Below are positions 47,975 through 56,520 of a stretch of 64,000 nucleotides of DNA, one piece after another (the first letter of the stretch is position 1; each line of letters opens with the position of its first letter). Below the pieces are notes generated by a model that had not been told where the DNA came from, made no database searches, and saw only the letters and a program-made list of their open reading frames with translations. The translations under genes and the position numbers were made by a program. This stretch comes from JAIBJN01 sp963838795 (lineage in GTDB: Bacteria > Actinomycetota > Thermoleophilia > Gaiellales > Gaiellaceae). The stretch lies in assembly GCA_963838795.1 (NCBI GenBank), contig CAWISL010000010.1:124001-188000 (forward strand), in the 5' to 3' direction.

Positions 47975-49397
47975 GAGGCTTCCGCATCGACTCCGGCACG
48001 GACACGTCGAAATGATCGAGGACGAGTGGGGCGAGATCGGTGATGCCGGGATCCGCCGGGAACGGAGGCGCGTCGAAACCGGCGGCGATCAGCGGCACGT
48101 ACGAGTCCCCAGCGACAAGCGAGCCGTGGCTCCCTCCGCCGGCGTGGTGCCTGCCCCCGCCGTCGGCCAGCTCCCAGCCCTCGGCCGCGGAGACGAGCAC
48201 GTCGCCAGAGGTCGGGGCGAGCAGCGCGTGCCACGCCCGCTCGAGCCCGTTCGGGTAGCGCTCGAGGTCGAGCACCGCCGCGTCTCCTTCGAGGCGCCAG
48301 TCTCCTCCCTCCAGGGCGAAGCGAAGCTCCGAGCCCTCGCGCCGGGCGACCGCGGCGTCGTCTTCCAGGAAGAGCACCACGTCCGCCCACGGCTCACCGT
48401 CGAGCCGCGCGGCGAGCGCGCGCGCGCCGAGCCGGCAGCCCGGGAGCCGATAGACCATGCCCGCGCGGTTCGAGGCTACTGCCAGGACGCCGTCGAGGTT
48501 CGGAGGGAAGGCGTCCTGCAGACGGCCCGCGCGCTCCACGCGCGTTTGGCCGTGGTCGGAGGTGACGATGACGGCGTAGCGCTCGAGGAACGGCTCGGGG
48601 CCCCCCGCTGCCTCGAGCAGGCGCGCGAGCGCGCCATCCGTGCGCTCGAGCGCGTCCAGCGAGGCATCGGGCCCGGCGAGGTGCGAGGCGTAGTCGTAGT
48701 CGGGGAGGTAGAAGACGAGGAAGTCGAAGGCGTCGCGGGTGACGAGCCAGCGACCGACCACGGCCGCATACTCGTCGATCGACCCCTCCTGGCGCGAGCG
48801 GATCGCGAGTGGAGCGCCTGTGCGCTCGGACTCGAAGAGGTTGAAGTAGAAGAAGTGCTTCGGGCCGTAGACGGCCTCGTACCAGCGGTTCCTCCGGGCC
48901 AAGGACGGGAGCTTGATCGCGTGGCGGGTTCGCCCCCGGTAGCAGGTGAAGTTGATCGCCGCCGGCTCGAGATCTGCGTCCTCGAGCGCTTCGAACACGG
49001 TGGTCGCCCCTGCGGAGAGGTGCTCCCCGCTCATGCCGAAGATCGTGTCTCTGATCGCCTGGCGCGCGCCCACCGCGCGCATCGCGGGAAACGAGGAGCC
49101 GTACTCGATCACGCGCTCCTCATTCCGGTGGTACCAGACCAGGTGCGGGATGTGGTGGACGTCCGGGAAGGATCCGGTCGCGATCGACGTCAGACAGACC
49201 GGCGTCAGCGAAGGGAAGACACTCGTGGCGTGGCCGGTCCAGCCCGCCTCGGAGAGAGCCGCGAGAGCGGGCAACCGGCCCGCGGCGAGCCCGTGCTCCA
49301 GCGCCTCCGGCGTCAGCCCGTCGATGACGACGAGCACGAGCTTGCGGCGCTCGACGCCGGTCAGCTCAGTCCTTGGCGAGGATCCTGAGGCCCGCAT
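47955..49397 (-). CDS. Alkaline-phosphatase-fold phosphodiesterase/nucleotide pyrophosphatase-like
   Basis: The 480-residue protein starts KLVLVVIDGLTPEALE (metal Asp). It has SVFPSLTPVCLTSIATG with the nucleophilic Thr, PDYDYASHLAGPDASLDALERTDGALA, and VIVTSDHGQTRVERAG with the Asp-His metal pair. A further metal His is likely in the C-terminal HGSLVAGDSYVPLIAAG. This is the type I phosphodiesterase arrangement. No signal peptide is evident, which is unusual for envelope members. It overlaps the small membrane protein gene upstream by 32 nt. Confidence 0.85.
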   Translation of the reverse strand: MRASGSSPRTELTGVERRKLVLVVIDGLTPEALEHGLAAGRLPALAALSEAGWTGHATSVFPSLTPVCLTSIATGSFPDVHHIPHLVWYHRNEERVIEYGSSFPAMRAVGARQAIRDTIFGMSGEHLSAGATTVFEALEDADLEPAAINFTCYRGRTRHAIKLPSLARRNRWYEAVYGPKHFFYFNLFESERTGAPLAIRSRQEGSIDEYAAVVGRWLVTRDAFDFLVFYLPDYDYASHLAGPDASLDALERTDGALARLLEAAGGPEPFLERYAVIVTSDHGQTRVERAGRLQDAFPPNLDGVLAVASNRAGMVYRLPGCRLGARALAARLDGEPWADVVLFLEDDAAVARREGSELRFALEGGDWRLEGDAAVLDLERYPNGLERAWHALLAPTSGDVLVSAAEGWELADGGGRHHAGGGSHGSLVAGDSYVPLIAAGFDAPPFPADPGITDLAPLVLDHFDVSVPESMRKPREAARA

Positions 49398-49749
49398 GGC
49401 GCGACTCGGCCCGACGGTTCAGACGGGCGCCGGCGATCGGCGTCGCCACGACGGCCACGTACCCGAGTAGCGGGATCGCAGCTGCGACGACGGCGCCGAG
49501 GATGGCCGCGGGAACGGCCTCGACCGAGAGTCGTCGCAGCGACAGGAACGCGACCACCAGGGCGACGGCGAACGCGGCGAACGCCCACCACGGAAGGACG
49601 GCCAGGACCAGGGCGAGCGCCGCGACTCCGACGACGACCGCGACCGCGACCCAGACCGCCGCCCGCGTCGCCCCGACGACGGCAGCTCCCGCGGCGATCC
49701 CCAGCCCGAAGACGACGCCGAGCACGTACCAGTCGAGAGCTCCGTCCAT
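49366..49749 (-). CDS. Small polytopic membrane protein
   Basis: The 127-residue protein has about four hydrophobic segments: YVLGVVFGLGIAAGAAVVGA, AVWVAVAVVVGVAALALVLAVL, WWAFAAFAVALVVAFLSL and AAILGAVVAAAIPLLGYVAVV. A short basic tail with RLNRRAESRHAGLRILAKD follows. It is Val/Ala-rich and has no recognised motif. The ATG at 49749 is used; the longer frame upstream overlaps the divergent protease promoter. It leads the operon with the phosphodiesterase and pcm. Confidence 0.65.
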   Translation of the reverse strand: MDGALDWYVLGVVFGLGIAAGAAVVGATRAAVWVAVAVVVGVAALALVLAVLPWWAFAAFAVALVVAFLSLRRLSVEAVPAAILGAVVAAAIPLLGYVAVVATPIAGARLNRRAESRHAGLRILAKD

Positions 49750-49854
49750 CGCCCGGATACTAGCCGCGCCTCGCCGTATCCTCGCCGGATCGACCTCGGC
49801 ACCGTCTTTGCGATCGGGATCTTCGTCCTGATCCTCGTCCTCTTCGGTACTCCC

Positions 49855-50643
49855 GTGCTCGCGCAGCGCGCGCTGCGTGCCCAGCGGAAGCGGGCGTTCA
49901 CCGCGCTCGAACGCGCACGCGGCACGCGCCTGATCGCGATGATCCACCGCCAGGAAACCGTCGGGGTGTTCGGCGTCCCGTTCTACCGCTTCATCGACAT
50001 CGACGACTCGGAGGCTGTCCTGCGAGCGATCCGGCAGGTGCCCGCAGACGCGCCCATCGACCTGTTGCTACACACCCCCGGCGGGCTGGTCCTCGCATCG
50101 GAGCAGATCGCCTACGCGGTCCGTGCCCACCCGGGGAAGGTGACTGTGCTCGTCCCCCACTACGCCATGTCCGGAGGGACGCTGATAGCGCTCGCAGCAG
50201 ATGAAATCGTCATGGACGACGCAGCGGTCCTCGGTCCCGTCGACCCGCAGCTCGGCGACATGCCGGCCGCCGCGCTCGTCCGGGTCGTCGGCAAGAAGCC
50301 GATCGAGCGGCTGGACGACCGCACACTGCTCATGGCGGACGTCGCGGAGCGTGCGCTGCGGCACATGAAGCAGGTCGTCCGGGAGCTCCTCGCCGACCGG
50401 TTCGAGCCGGAGCGCGCCGAGACGATCGCGGAGGAGCTCGCAGGCGGCCACTACACCCACGACGATCCGATCACCGTCGCTGAAGGGACGGCGCTCGGCC
50501 TCCCGATCTCGACCGACCTGCCGCGCGAGGCCTACGACCTGATGGACCTGTTCCCGCAGGAAGGCCGGCGTCGACCGAGCGTCCAGTACGTCCCGCTCCC
50601 CACGCCCCCGGCCCAGGCCCCGGTGCGGGGTGGCGGCGACTAG
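49855..50643 (+). CDS. SDH-family Clp-fold serine protease, membrane-associated
   Basis: The 262 residues from GTG 49855 form a ClpP/crotonase fold: RLIAMIHRQETVGVFGVPFYRFIDIDDSEAVLRAI, then PIDLLLHTPGGLVLASEQIAYAV, VTVLVPHYAMSGGTLIALAADEIVMD (nucleophilic Ser in M-S-G-G) and VLGPVDPQLGDMPAAALVRV. The reading frame stays open upstream and encodes DLGTVFAIGIFVLILVLFGT, the N-terminal helix expected for this family, from an ATC or similar codon near 49789. The real protein is therefore probably about 22 residues longer with a non-standard start. It may be a membrane quality-control protease. Confidence 0.85.
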   Translation: MLAQRALRAQRKRAFTALERARGTRLIAMIHRQETVGVFGVPFYRFIDIDDSEAVLRAIRQVPADAPIDLLLHTPGGLVLASEQIAYAVRAHPGKVTVLVPHYAMSGGTLIALAADEIVMDDAAVLGPVDPQLGDMPAAALVRVVGKKPIERLDDRTLLMADVAERALRHMKQVVRELLADRFEPERAETIAEELAGGHYTHDDPITVAEGTALGLPISTDLPREAYDLMDLFPQEGRRRPSVQYVPLPTPPAQAPVRGGGD

Positions 50644-50654
50644 ATAAGGGGAGA

Positions 50655-50679
50655 ACGGGGGCGGACCGGCCGCCCCCGT
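50655..50679. terminator. Bidirectional terminator hairpin
   Basis: ACGGGGGCGG-ACCGG-CCGCCCCCGT is a perfect 10-bp stem with a 5-nt loop, between the convergent ends of the protease (+) and the first CHRD gene (-). There is no T-tract, as is common in high-GC actinobacteria. Confidence 0.75.
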
Positions 50680-50705
50680 CTCGCAACTTGCCCTCGAGCC
50701 GGAAC

Positions 50706-51209
50706 CTAGAAGTTCCCGCGGATCTCCCCGGCCGGAAGATCGCCCGGGCCCGTGCCGGCAGGGGGCACGCCGTCGTTCGTGTGCACGTTGACGTACGCGT
50801 TCCCCGAATTCAGAGCCTCGACCAGCGCCGAGAACGGCTGACCGAGAAGCGGCCCGGTGAGATTCGCCGCGGTGATCGTGCCCTGCGCGATCACGCCGTT
50901 CGCGGTCCCACCTGCAGGCGGAGCGCTGAAGAGCAACGCGACCACGGGGCCGTTCACGCCCGGCGGACCGACGTGGATGTGCGCCGCAACCGGGTTGTCC
51001 AGATTGGCGACGATCAGCTTGTAGTCGAGCGACGCGCCGTCCGCGCTCAGCTTGAAGATCGCCTGGCCGGCCGCCTTCGAGGCGTTCGCCGGTACCTCCG
51101 TGTCGCCGTCCAAGTGAACCGAGTAGTTGTTGTTGTCTCCCGCCGCCGCCAGTCCGGCTACCGCGAGAAACAGCACCAAGGCGGCGCCTACCCCCAAGAG
51201 CTTCCGCAT
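50706..51209 (-). CDS. Secreted CHRD-domain protein 1
   Basis: The 167-residue protein has a clean signal peptide (RKLLGVGAALVLFLAVAGLAAAG) and one CHRD domain. NYSVHLDGDTEVPANASKAAGQAIFKLSADGASLDYKLIVANLDNPVAAHIHVGPPGVNGPVVALLF gives the A-H-I-H-x-G motif, and AYVNVHTNDGVPPAG...GEIRGNF gives the closing V-N-V-H-T and G-E-I-R-G motifs. CHRD domains are extracellular and of unclear function in bacteria. The ATG at 51209 has GGGAGA 5 nt upstream. It is a tandem paralogue of the next gene. Confidence 0.85.
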   Translation of the reverse strand: MRKLLGVGAALVLFLAVAGLAAAGDNNNYSVHLDGDTEVPANASKAAGQAIFKLSADGASLDYKLIVANLDNPVAAHIHVGPPGVNGPVVALLFSAPPAGGTANGVIAQGTITAANLTGPLLGQPFSALVEALNSGNAYVNVHTNDGVPPAGTGPGDLPAGEIRGNF

Positions 51210-51294
51210 GTGTATCTCCCCTTTCTCCCGTGCGAACACACGAATAGCAAGCGGGACTGTAGCGCGCCTCAGCGTCCCGGCCAAAGGGGCGGGC

Positions 51295-51335
51295 GGGGGC
51301 GGCCGGGCGACCGCCCCCTGCGCGCCTTCGGCGCG
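51295..51335 (-). terminator. Double hairpin terminator between CHRD genes
   Basis: GGGGGCGG/CCGCCCCC (51295-51302 with 51311-51318) and CGCGCC-TTC-GGCGCG (51321-51335) form two adjacent stems directly after the stop of CHRD gene 2. They separate its transcript from CHRD gene 1. Confidence 0.6.
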
Positions 51336-51338
51336 GTC

Positions 51339-51848
51339 CTAGCCGCGTTTGATCTGACCCCGGATCTCGCCGCCGAGGTACATCGGGTCGGAGTGCACGT
51401 TCGCGTACGTCAGCCCTGCGCGCATAGCGCTGATGAGCTCGTCGAACTCGCCTGGCGCGATGCCCTGTCCTGCAGGGCCAATGACGTCAGCCGAGTCGAT
51501 GACGCCGGTCACGGTCCCCGCCGTGGCGGGACAAGGCGGCTTGTCGCCGCCGCCGCAGAGGAACGCACTGACGCCGCCGTTCACGCTGCGTTGGCCGAAA
51601 TGGATGTGCGCAAAGACGGCCGTGCCGCCCTCGATGCCGGAGTACGATAGCTCGTACGAGAGCTCGTCGTCGTCCAGCGTGGCCACGAACCTCCCGCTTG
51701 CGGCCGTGGAGATGGCGGGCACCTCCTGGAAGCCCGTCAGGTTCGTCGAGAACCTCTTGCCGCCGCCGCCGCCGGTGGCGAGCGCCGTCGCCCCTGCGAT
51801 CCCAAGCGCCACCACCACGAGCACTGTGAGGAAGAGGATCTTCCTCAT
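51339..51848 (-). CDS. Secreted CHRD-domain protein 2
   Basis: The 169-residue protein has a signal peptide (LFLTVLVVVALGIAGATALATG) and a CHRD domain: FSTNLTGFQEVPAISTAASGRFVATLDDDELSYELSYSGIEGGTAVFAHIHFG, then LTYANVHSDPMYLGGEIRGQIKR. Unlike its neighbour it carries a CGGGDKPPC cysteine pair. GGAGG sits just before the ATG. Each gene has its own terminator, so they are separate transcripts despite common origin. Confidence 0.85.
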   Translation of the reverse strand: MRKILFLTVLVVVALGIAGATALATGGGGGKRFSTNLTGFQEVPAISTAASGRFVATLDDDELSYELSYSGIEGGTAVFAHIHFGQRSVNGGVSAFLCGGGDKPPCPATAGTVTGVIDSADVIGPAGQGIAPGEFDELISAMRAGLTYANVHSDPMYLGGEIRGQIKRG

Positions 51849-51911
51849 GCTGCCTCCTTTCTCCCCAGGTCCCTTACTACCGCCCTATACGAGCCGCCTC
51901 GCCGGGCGGTT

Positions 51912-52988
51912 TCAGACCGACTCTGAGAGCTCCAGCCGGCCGATGACGGCCAGGAGAAACGCGCTCGCCCGGGCGCCGTCCACGACTCGGTGATCGAACG
52001 TGCAGGCGAGCCAGCCAACCTCGCGAACGACGACCTGGCCGTCGACGACGACCGGACGCGGGGCGATCCGGTGCAGGCCGAGGATGCCGACCTCGGGGTG
52101 GTTGACGAGCGGCGTCGCGAAGAGCCCGCCGAGCTTGCCCGCGCTCGTCACCGTGAAGGTCGATCCCTTCAGCTCCTCGGGCCTTAGAGTCCCGGCACGG
52201 GCGCCCTCGGCGAGTCGCTGCGCCTCGGATTCCAGCTCGTCGAGCGTCCTCTCGTCCGCGCCGCGGACGACGGGCACGACGAGGCCTTCGTCGGTCTGAA
52301 CCGCGATGCCGAGGTCGTAGCGTCCCCAGAAGACGATCTCGTCGCCGTCAAGCGTCGCGTTTAGCTCCGGGAACTCCTTTAGCTCGGCGACGACCGTCTG
52401 CAGGAGGTAGGGGAGGTAGGAGCGCTTCCCGCGGACCCCCGCGAGCGCAGTGAAGTCGCACTCCTCGACGACGGTCACGGCCGGCACCTCGCGATGGGAG
52501 GTCGCGAGATGGTGGGCGATCTGCCGGCGCACCCCGCGCAGCGGGACACGCCTCTGGGGGCCACGGCCCGGGGTCTGACCCCCGGAGAAGGTGGAGAAGC
52601 GCCGGACATCCTCCTCCGTGATCCGCCCACCCTGACCGGTGCCGGCAAGGAGGGCTAGGTCGACGCCGAGCTCGGCGGCGATCTTGCGGACGAGCGGCGT
52701 CGCCTGGACGCGCTCGGAGGGAGCGGCCGCGGGCTCGGCCGGTAGCTCGCCGTCACCGCCGATGACGACGAGAGGCGTGCCGACGGCGACGAGCTCGCCC
52801 TCCTCGACGAGGATGCGCGCAACCTTCCCGGCGGCAGGCGACGGAATCTCGACGGTCGTCTTGTCAGTCTGGACCTCGACGAGCGGGTCGTCCTCGTCGA
52901 TGACCTGGCCGACCTCGACGAGCCAGCGGGCGATCTCGCCCTCGGCCACCCCTTCGCCGAGGTCCGGAAGCTTGAACTCGTAGGCCAT
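51912..52988 (-). CDS. bkdC: Branched-chain 2-oxoacid dehydrogenase E2 (dihydrolipoyl acyltransferase)
   Basis: The 358-residue protein has a lipoyl domain (VEVQTDKTTVEIPSPAAGKV, lysine lipoylation site), a peripheral-subunit-binding domain (VRKIAAELGVDLALLAGTGQGGRITEEDVRRF) and an acyltransferase domain ending WLACTFDHRVVDGARASAFL with the catalytic H-x3-D-G. VRRQIAHHLATSHREVPAV is also typical. It transfers the acyl group to CoA. The ATG at 52988 overlaps the E1-beta stop. An E3 gene was not found in the window. Confidence 0.9.
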   Translation of the reverse strand: MAYEFKLPDLGEGVAEGEIARWLVEVGQVIDEDDPLVEVQTDKTTVEIPSPAAGKVARILVEEGELVAVGTPLVVIGGDGELPAEPAAAPSERVQATPLVRKIAAELGVDLALLAGTGQGGRITEEDVRRFSTFSGGQTPGRGPQRRVPLRGVRRQIAHHLATSHREVPAVTVVEECDFTALAGVRGKRSYLPYLLQTVVAELKEFPELNATLDGDEIVFWGRYDLGIAVQTDEGLVVPVVRGADERTLDELESEAQRLAEGARAGTLRPEELKGSTFTVTSAGKLGGLFATPLVNHPEVGILGLHRIAPRPVVVDGQVVVREVGWLACTFDHRVVDGARASAFLLAVIGRLELSESV

Positions 52989-53956
52989 CAGTAGGCGAGG
53001 ACCTTCTGAGCCGCGGCCGCCACCCGCTCGGGCGTCGGCAGGTACTCGTGCTCGAGCGACCAGTACGGGAAGGGAACGTCGTAGCCCGTCACCCGCAGGA
53101 TCGGCCCCTGGAGGTCGAGGATCGCCTTCTCCGCGAGCACAGCTGCGATCTCCGCCCCGAAGCCGGCGACGCGCGGGGCTTCCTGCACGATCACCGCCCT
53201 GCCGGTCTTGCCGACCGAGGCCAGGATCGTCTCCTCGTCGAGCGGCTTCAGCGAGCGAACGTCGACCACCTCGGCGCTCGCGTCGAGCAGCTCGGCGGCC
53301 TCTAGGCAGGTCGACACCATGGCGCCGTAGGCGATCAGGGTCACGTCTTCCCCCTCGCGCGCGATTCGCGCCTTCCCCAACGGCACGACGTGCTCGCCTT
53401 CGGGGACCTCGCCGCGTGGGCTTCGATAGAGCACCTTCGGCTCGAAGACGACGACGGGGTCGGGGTCGCGGACGGCCGCCGCAAGCAGCCCCTTCGCGTC
53501 GGCCGGCGTGGATGGGATCGCAACCTTCACCCCGGGCGTGTGCACGTAGTAGGCCTCAGGCGAGTCCTCGTGCAGCTCAGGCGCCCGGACGCCGCCGCCC
53601 GTCGGCATGCGGATCGTCAGCGGGAACTCCATTGCGCCGCGGGTGCGCCAGCGGTAGCGGCCGACGTGCGTGATCAGCTGGTCGAGGCAGGGGTAGCTGA
53701 AGGACTCGTACTGCATCTCGCAGACGGGCCGCCAACCCGCCATCGCGAGGCCGATCGCCGTGCCGAGGATTCCCGCCTCGGCGAGGGGCGTGTCAACGCA
53801 GCGGTCGGCGCCGAAACGATCGCGCAAGCCCGCCGTCGCTCGGAAGACGCCCCCGGCGCGGCCCACGTCCTCGCCCAGGACCATGATCGCCCCGTCGCGC
53901 TCCATCTCCACGTGGAGCGCGTCGTTGACGGCCTCGACCAGCGTCCTCTCAGCCAT
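52988..53956 (-). CDS. bkdB: 2-oxoacid dehydrogenase E1 component, beta subunit
   Basis: The 322-residue protein is transketolase-like: VEAVNDALHVEMERDGAIMVLGEDVGRAGGVFRATAGLRDRFG, then DTPLAEAGILGTAIGLAMAGWRPVCEMQYESF, RMPTGGGVRAPELHEDSPEAYYVHTPGVKVAIPSTPADAKGLL and VVDVRSLKPLDEETI. These fit branched-chain 2-oxoacid dehydrogenases. It pairs with the alpha subunit to bind TPP. The start overlaps the alpha gene by 8 nt. Confidence 0.92.
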   Translation of the reverse strand: MAERTLVEAVNDALHVEMERDGAIMVLGEDVGRAGGVFRATAGLRDRFGADRCVDTPLAEAGILGTAIGLAMAGWRPVCEMQYESFSYPCLDQLITHVGRYRWRTRGAMEFPLTIRMPTGGGVRAPELHEDSPEAYYVHTPGVKVAIPSTPADAKGLLAAAVRDPDPVVVFEPKVLYRSPRGEVPEGEHVVPLGKARIAREGEDVTLIAYGAMVSTCLEAAELLDASAEVVDVRSLKPLDEETILASVGKTGRAVIVQEAPRVAGFGAEIAAVLAEKAILDLQGPILRVTGYDVPFPYWSLEHEYLPTPERVAAAAQKVLAY

Positions 53957-54986
53957 CGCGGAGGCTCGGCGGCGGATCGACGTAGGCGTGGGTGAAGACG
54001 ACCTCGGGATCCGGCGGCGGCAGCGCCTCGACCGCCGCGATGCCCGCCTTCATGCGCATGAGCGCGTCGGCCTTCGCCTCCTCGGCCAGGTCGTCCGTGA
54101 GGATTCCGGCCCGGCGCAGGTAGCGCTCGTAGCGCCCCAGGCACTCGTTTCGGCGCTCGGCCTCCACCCGCTCCTCGTCCCAGTAGACGCTCGGGTCGTC
54201 GGCGGTGGCGTGCGGCGCGGCGCGATAGGTCAGCGCCTCGATGAACGAGGGGCCCTCGCCTGCACGGGCTCGCGCCAGCGCCTCGGCGGTTGCCTCGTAG
54301 ACTGCGAGGACGTCGCCACCGTCGACGCGGACGCCGGGCATCCCGTAGCCGGCGGCCTTGTCCGCGAGCGACTCGGCGCGCGTCTGCGCGGAGAGCGGCG
54401 TCGAGATCGCCCACTGGTTGTTGTTGCAGAGGAGCACGACCGGCGCGCCCATGACCGCGGCGAAGTTCGCGCCCTCGTGGAAGGCGCCCTCGGAGGTGGC
54501 GCCGTCGCCGAAGTATGCGATCGCGCAGTCGCTCCGGCCCTTCAGCTTCGCCCCCCACGCGTAGCCGACCGCGTGGGGGACGTGCGTCGCGATCGGCACC
54601 GTGATCGAGGCGACGCCGAACTCCCGCGGATCCCACCAGCCGGCGGGATGACCGCGCCACCACGCGAGCACCGTCTCGGGGAGCATGCCGCGCAGGAGCC
54701 CGATCGCCGACTCGCGGTAGGAGGGAAAGATCCAGTCTCCCTCGGCCAGCGCGAGCGCCGATCCGACCTGGATCGCCTCGTGGCCCCAGAAGATCGCGTA
54801 GGTCCCGATCCGGCCCTGACGGTGGTAGACGACGGAGCGCTCGTCGTAGGTTCGAAGCAGGACCATCCCGCGATACAGGTCCAGGAGCGCAGCGTTGCCG
54901 AGGCCCTCGACCTCGCCGTCCGCCACCTCTTCCCCATCGCCGATGATCCGCCGAACGCCGTGCTCGGCCGGAAGCACCTGTGCCAC
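53949..54986 (-). CDS. bkdA: 2-oxoacid dehydrogenase E1 component, alpha subunit
   Basis: The 345-residue protein has the TPP/Mg motif CAIAYFGDGATSEGAFHEGANFAAVMGAPVVLLCNNNQWAIS (GDG...NN), FWGHEAIQVGSALAL and FPSYRESAIGLLRGM. THVPHAVGYAWGAKL and SFIEALTYRAAPHATADDPSVYW are also typical of branched-chain E1-alpha. It decarboxylates the 2-oxo acids of Val, Leu and Ile. The GTG start at 54986 lies 3 nt from the lipid-kinase stop, so both belong to one operon. Confidence 0.93.
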   Translation of the reverse strand: MAQVLPAEHGVRRIIGDGEEVADGEVEGLGNAALLDLYRGMVLLRTYDERSVVYHRQGRIGTYAIFWGHEAIQVGSALALAEGDWIFPSYRESAIGLLRGMLPETVLAWWRGHPAGWWDPREFGVASITVPIATHVPHAVGYAWGAKLKGRSDCAIAYFGDGATSEGAFHEGANFAAVMGAPVVLLCNNNQWAISTPLSAQTRAESLADKAAGYGMPGVRVDGGDVLAVYEATAEALARARAGEGPSFIEALTYRAAPHATADDPSVYWDEERVEAERRNECLGRYERYLRRAGILTDDLAEEAKADALMRMKAGIAAVEALPPPDPEVVFTHAYVDPPPSLRDG

Positions 54987-54989
54987 GTC

Positions 54990-55880
54990 CTAAGTATCGC
55001 CGACGAGGACTCGGAGCGCGTCTCGTTCCGCGTCGAAGTGAGCCGCGTCCACGTCCCCGAGATCCTCGCCGTCCACCTGAAGCGGCATAGGGGCGTCGCA
55101 CTCGATCTCGATCTCGTCCAGGTCGTGGAGGTAGAGGGAATGCGAGGAGCTCACCTGCCCGCGGCCGGCGAAGGCCCAGGCCGCGAGCTGGGGCAGGCGC
55201 CACGGCGCCACGTCGCGCGGCGCGACGAGATCGAGCCCCAGCTCGAAGCGTGCTCGCGGCGCAACATGGACGGGTAGCGAGCCGACATAGGTGTAGGGGT
55301 CGCAGTTGGCGACCATGGCGAAGGCGACGCGCCCGTGGCTCGTCACCGTCATCGCCGGGCGGAGCCGCCCGCCTCGGTGCGCGAGGATGCCGGCGAGCGC
55401 CCCGACGAAGGCGGTGTCGCTCGGCCGCTTGCCGTTCGGGCGACCCCGATCGTCGATGCGCCGGATGAGCTCGGCGTCGAGACCGAGCCCAGCGCTGAAG
55501 GTGAAGCGGCGGCCGTTTACACGGCCGAGCGAGATCGTGCGCTCGCGGGTCGCACCGGCGAGCAGGGCCGCGCACGCAAGCGGGTCGCGCGGAAGGCCCA
55601 GGGCCCGGGTGAGCACGCTCGTGCCGCCGCCCGGGATGAAGCCGACGGGAACGTCGGCGTCGATGCCGTTCACCACCTCGTTGAAGGCGCCGTCGCCGCC
55701 GAAGACGTAGAGCCGGTCGTACGTGTGCGCGGCCGCCTCGGCCAGGTCGGCGGCATGCCGGGGCCCCTCGGTGATGAGCGTGTCGATGTCTCCGCCGACG
55801 GCGAGAGCCCGCTCTACGCCGACCGTCAGCTCCGGGGTGACCCGCGAGGCCCGGGGATTGACGATCAGGGCGCTGGACAC
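54990..55880 (-). CDS. Diacylglycerol-kinase-fold lipid kinase (YegS/DgkB type)
   Basis: The 296-residue protein has SSALIVNPRASR at the start, YVFGGDGAFNEVVNGI (GGDG nucleotide site) and GFIPGGGTSVLTRALGLP, the DAGK catalytic core, then RFTFSAGLGLDAELI. The C-terminal beta domain ends QVDGEDLGDVD. It phosphorylates a membrane lipid. The GTG at 55880 gives the usual family length. It is the first gene after the TetR regulator and is co-transcribed with the bkd genes, an unusual pairing. Confidence 0.88.
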   Translation of the reverse strand: MSSALIVNPRASRVTPELTVGVERALAVGGDIDTLITEGPRHAADLAEAAAHTYDRLYVFGGDGAFNEVVNGIDADVPVGFIPGGGTSVLTRALGLPRDPLACAALLAGATRERTISLGRVNGRRFTFSAGLGLDAELIRRIDDRGRPNGKRPSDTAFVGALAGILAHRGGRLRPAMTVTSHGRVAFAMVANCDPYTYVGSLPVHVAPRARFELGLDLVAPRDVAPWRLPQLAAWAFAGRGQVSSSHSLYLHDLDEIEIECDAPMPLQVDGEDLGDVDAAHFDAERDALRVLVGDT

Positions 55881-55905
55881 GCCGCCACTGTAGTGGGGAA
55901 GTCGC

Positions 55906-56478
55906 TCAGGCCGGGGTCGAGTAGCCACGCATGCCGTCGACGAGAAGCGCGTGGAACGCGTCCGCCAGGGCATCCGTGTCGGCGCCCGCCCGAAGCCACG
56001 TGAAGGCCCAGTTCGCGGCCGAAAGGAAGAGGAGCGCCGCCACATGTTCGTCGAGGTCCGAGCGCAGCTCGCCCTGCTCGCGGCCTTCGCGGAAGAGCGC
56101 CCGTATCCGCTCCTCGTAGCGCCGCCGCTCGGCCACGAACTGCTCCCGGCGCTCGTCGTCGAGGTAGCGCCACTCCTGCACGAAGACCGTCGCGAGCTCG
56201 AGCTGGCCGGCGACGACCCGCAAGTGGGCGCGGAGCGCGAGCCGGATCTTCTCGGTCGCCGGCAGCTCCTCAGGGATCTCGTCGAGCGCGCCGTGGAAAG
56301 CCTCGGCGCCTTGCCGCATCGTCTCGTAGAGGAGATCCTGCTTGCCCTCGATGTGGGCGTAGAGCGAGCCCTTCTGGACGCCGATCGCGTCCGCCAGCGC
56401 CCCGATCGACGTGCCGTGGTAGCCCTTCTCGGCAAAGAGACGGGCGGCCTCGCGCGCAAGCTCCTCGCGGCGGGTCAT
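55906..56478 (-). CDS. TetR-family regulator, candidate PaaR
   Basis: The 190-residue protein has a TetR N-terminal helix-turn-helix: ARLFAEKGYHGTSIGALADAIGVQKGSLYAHIEGKQDLLYE. A helical ligand domain follows with WRYLDDERREQFVAERRRYEERI. It is divergent from paaA with 42 nt between the starts, and the inverted repeat between them resembles PaaR operators. It probably represses paaABCD until phenylacetyl-CoA appears, and may also act on the downstream lipid-kinase/bkd genes. Confidence 0.85.
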   Translation of the reverse strand: MTRREELAREAARLFAEKGYHGTSIGALADAIGVQKGSLYAHIEGKQDLLYETMRQGAEAFHGALDEIPEELPATEKIRLALRAHLRVVAGQLELATVFVQEWRYLDDERREQFVAERRRYEERIRALFREGREQGELRSDLDEHVAALLFLSAANWAFTWLRAGADTDALADAFHALLVDGMRGYSTPA

Positions 56479-56492
56479 GGTACGCTGGCCAT

Positions 56493-56512
56493 ACTAACGA
56501 TCGTTCGGTTGG
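56493..56512. promoter_or_regulatory. TetR/PaaR-type operator between tetR and paaA
   Basis: ACTAACGATCGTTCGGTTGG contains the perfect palindrome AACGATCGTT (56496-56505). It has the ACT-N-AC...CGGT frame seen in PaaR sites of other bacteria. It lies in the 42-nt gap between the divergent starts, where binding would block both promoters. Confidence 0.6.
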
Positions 56513-56520
56513 GAGGTGCC

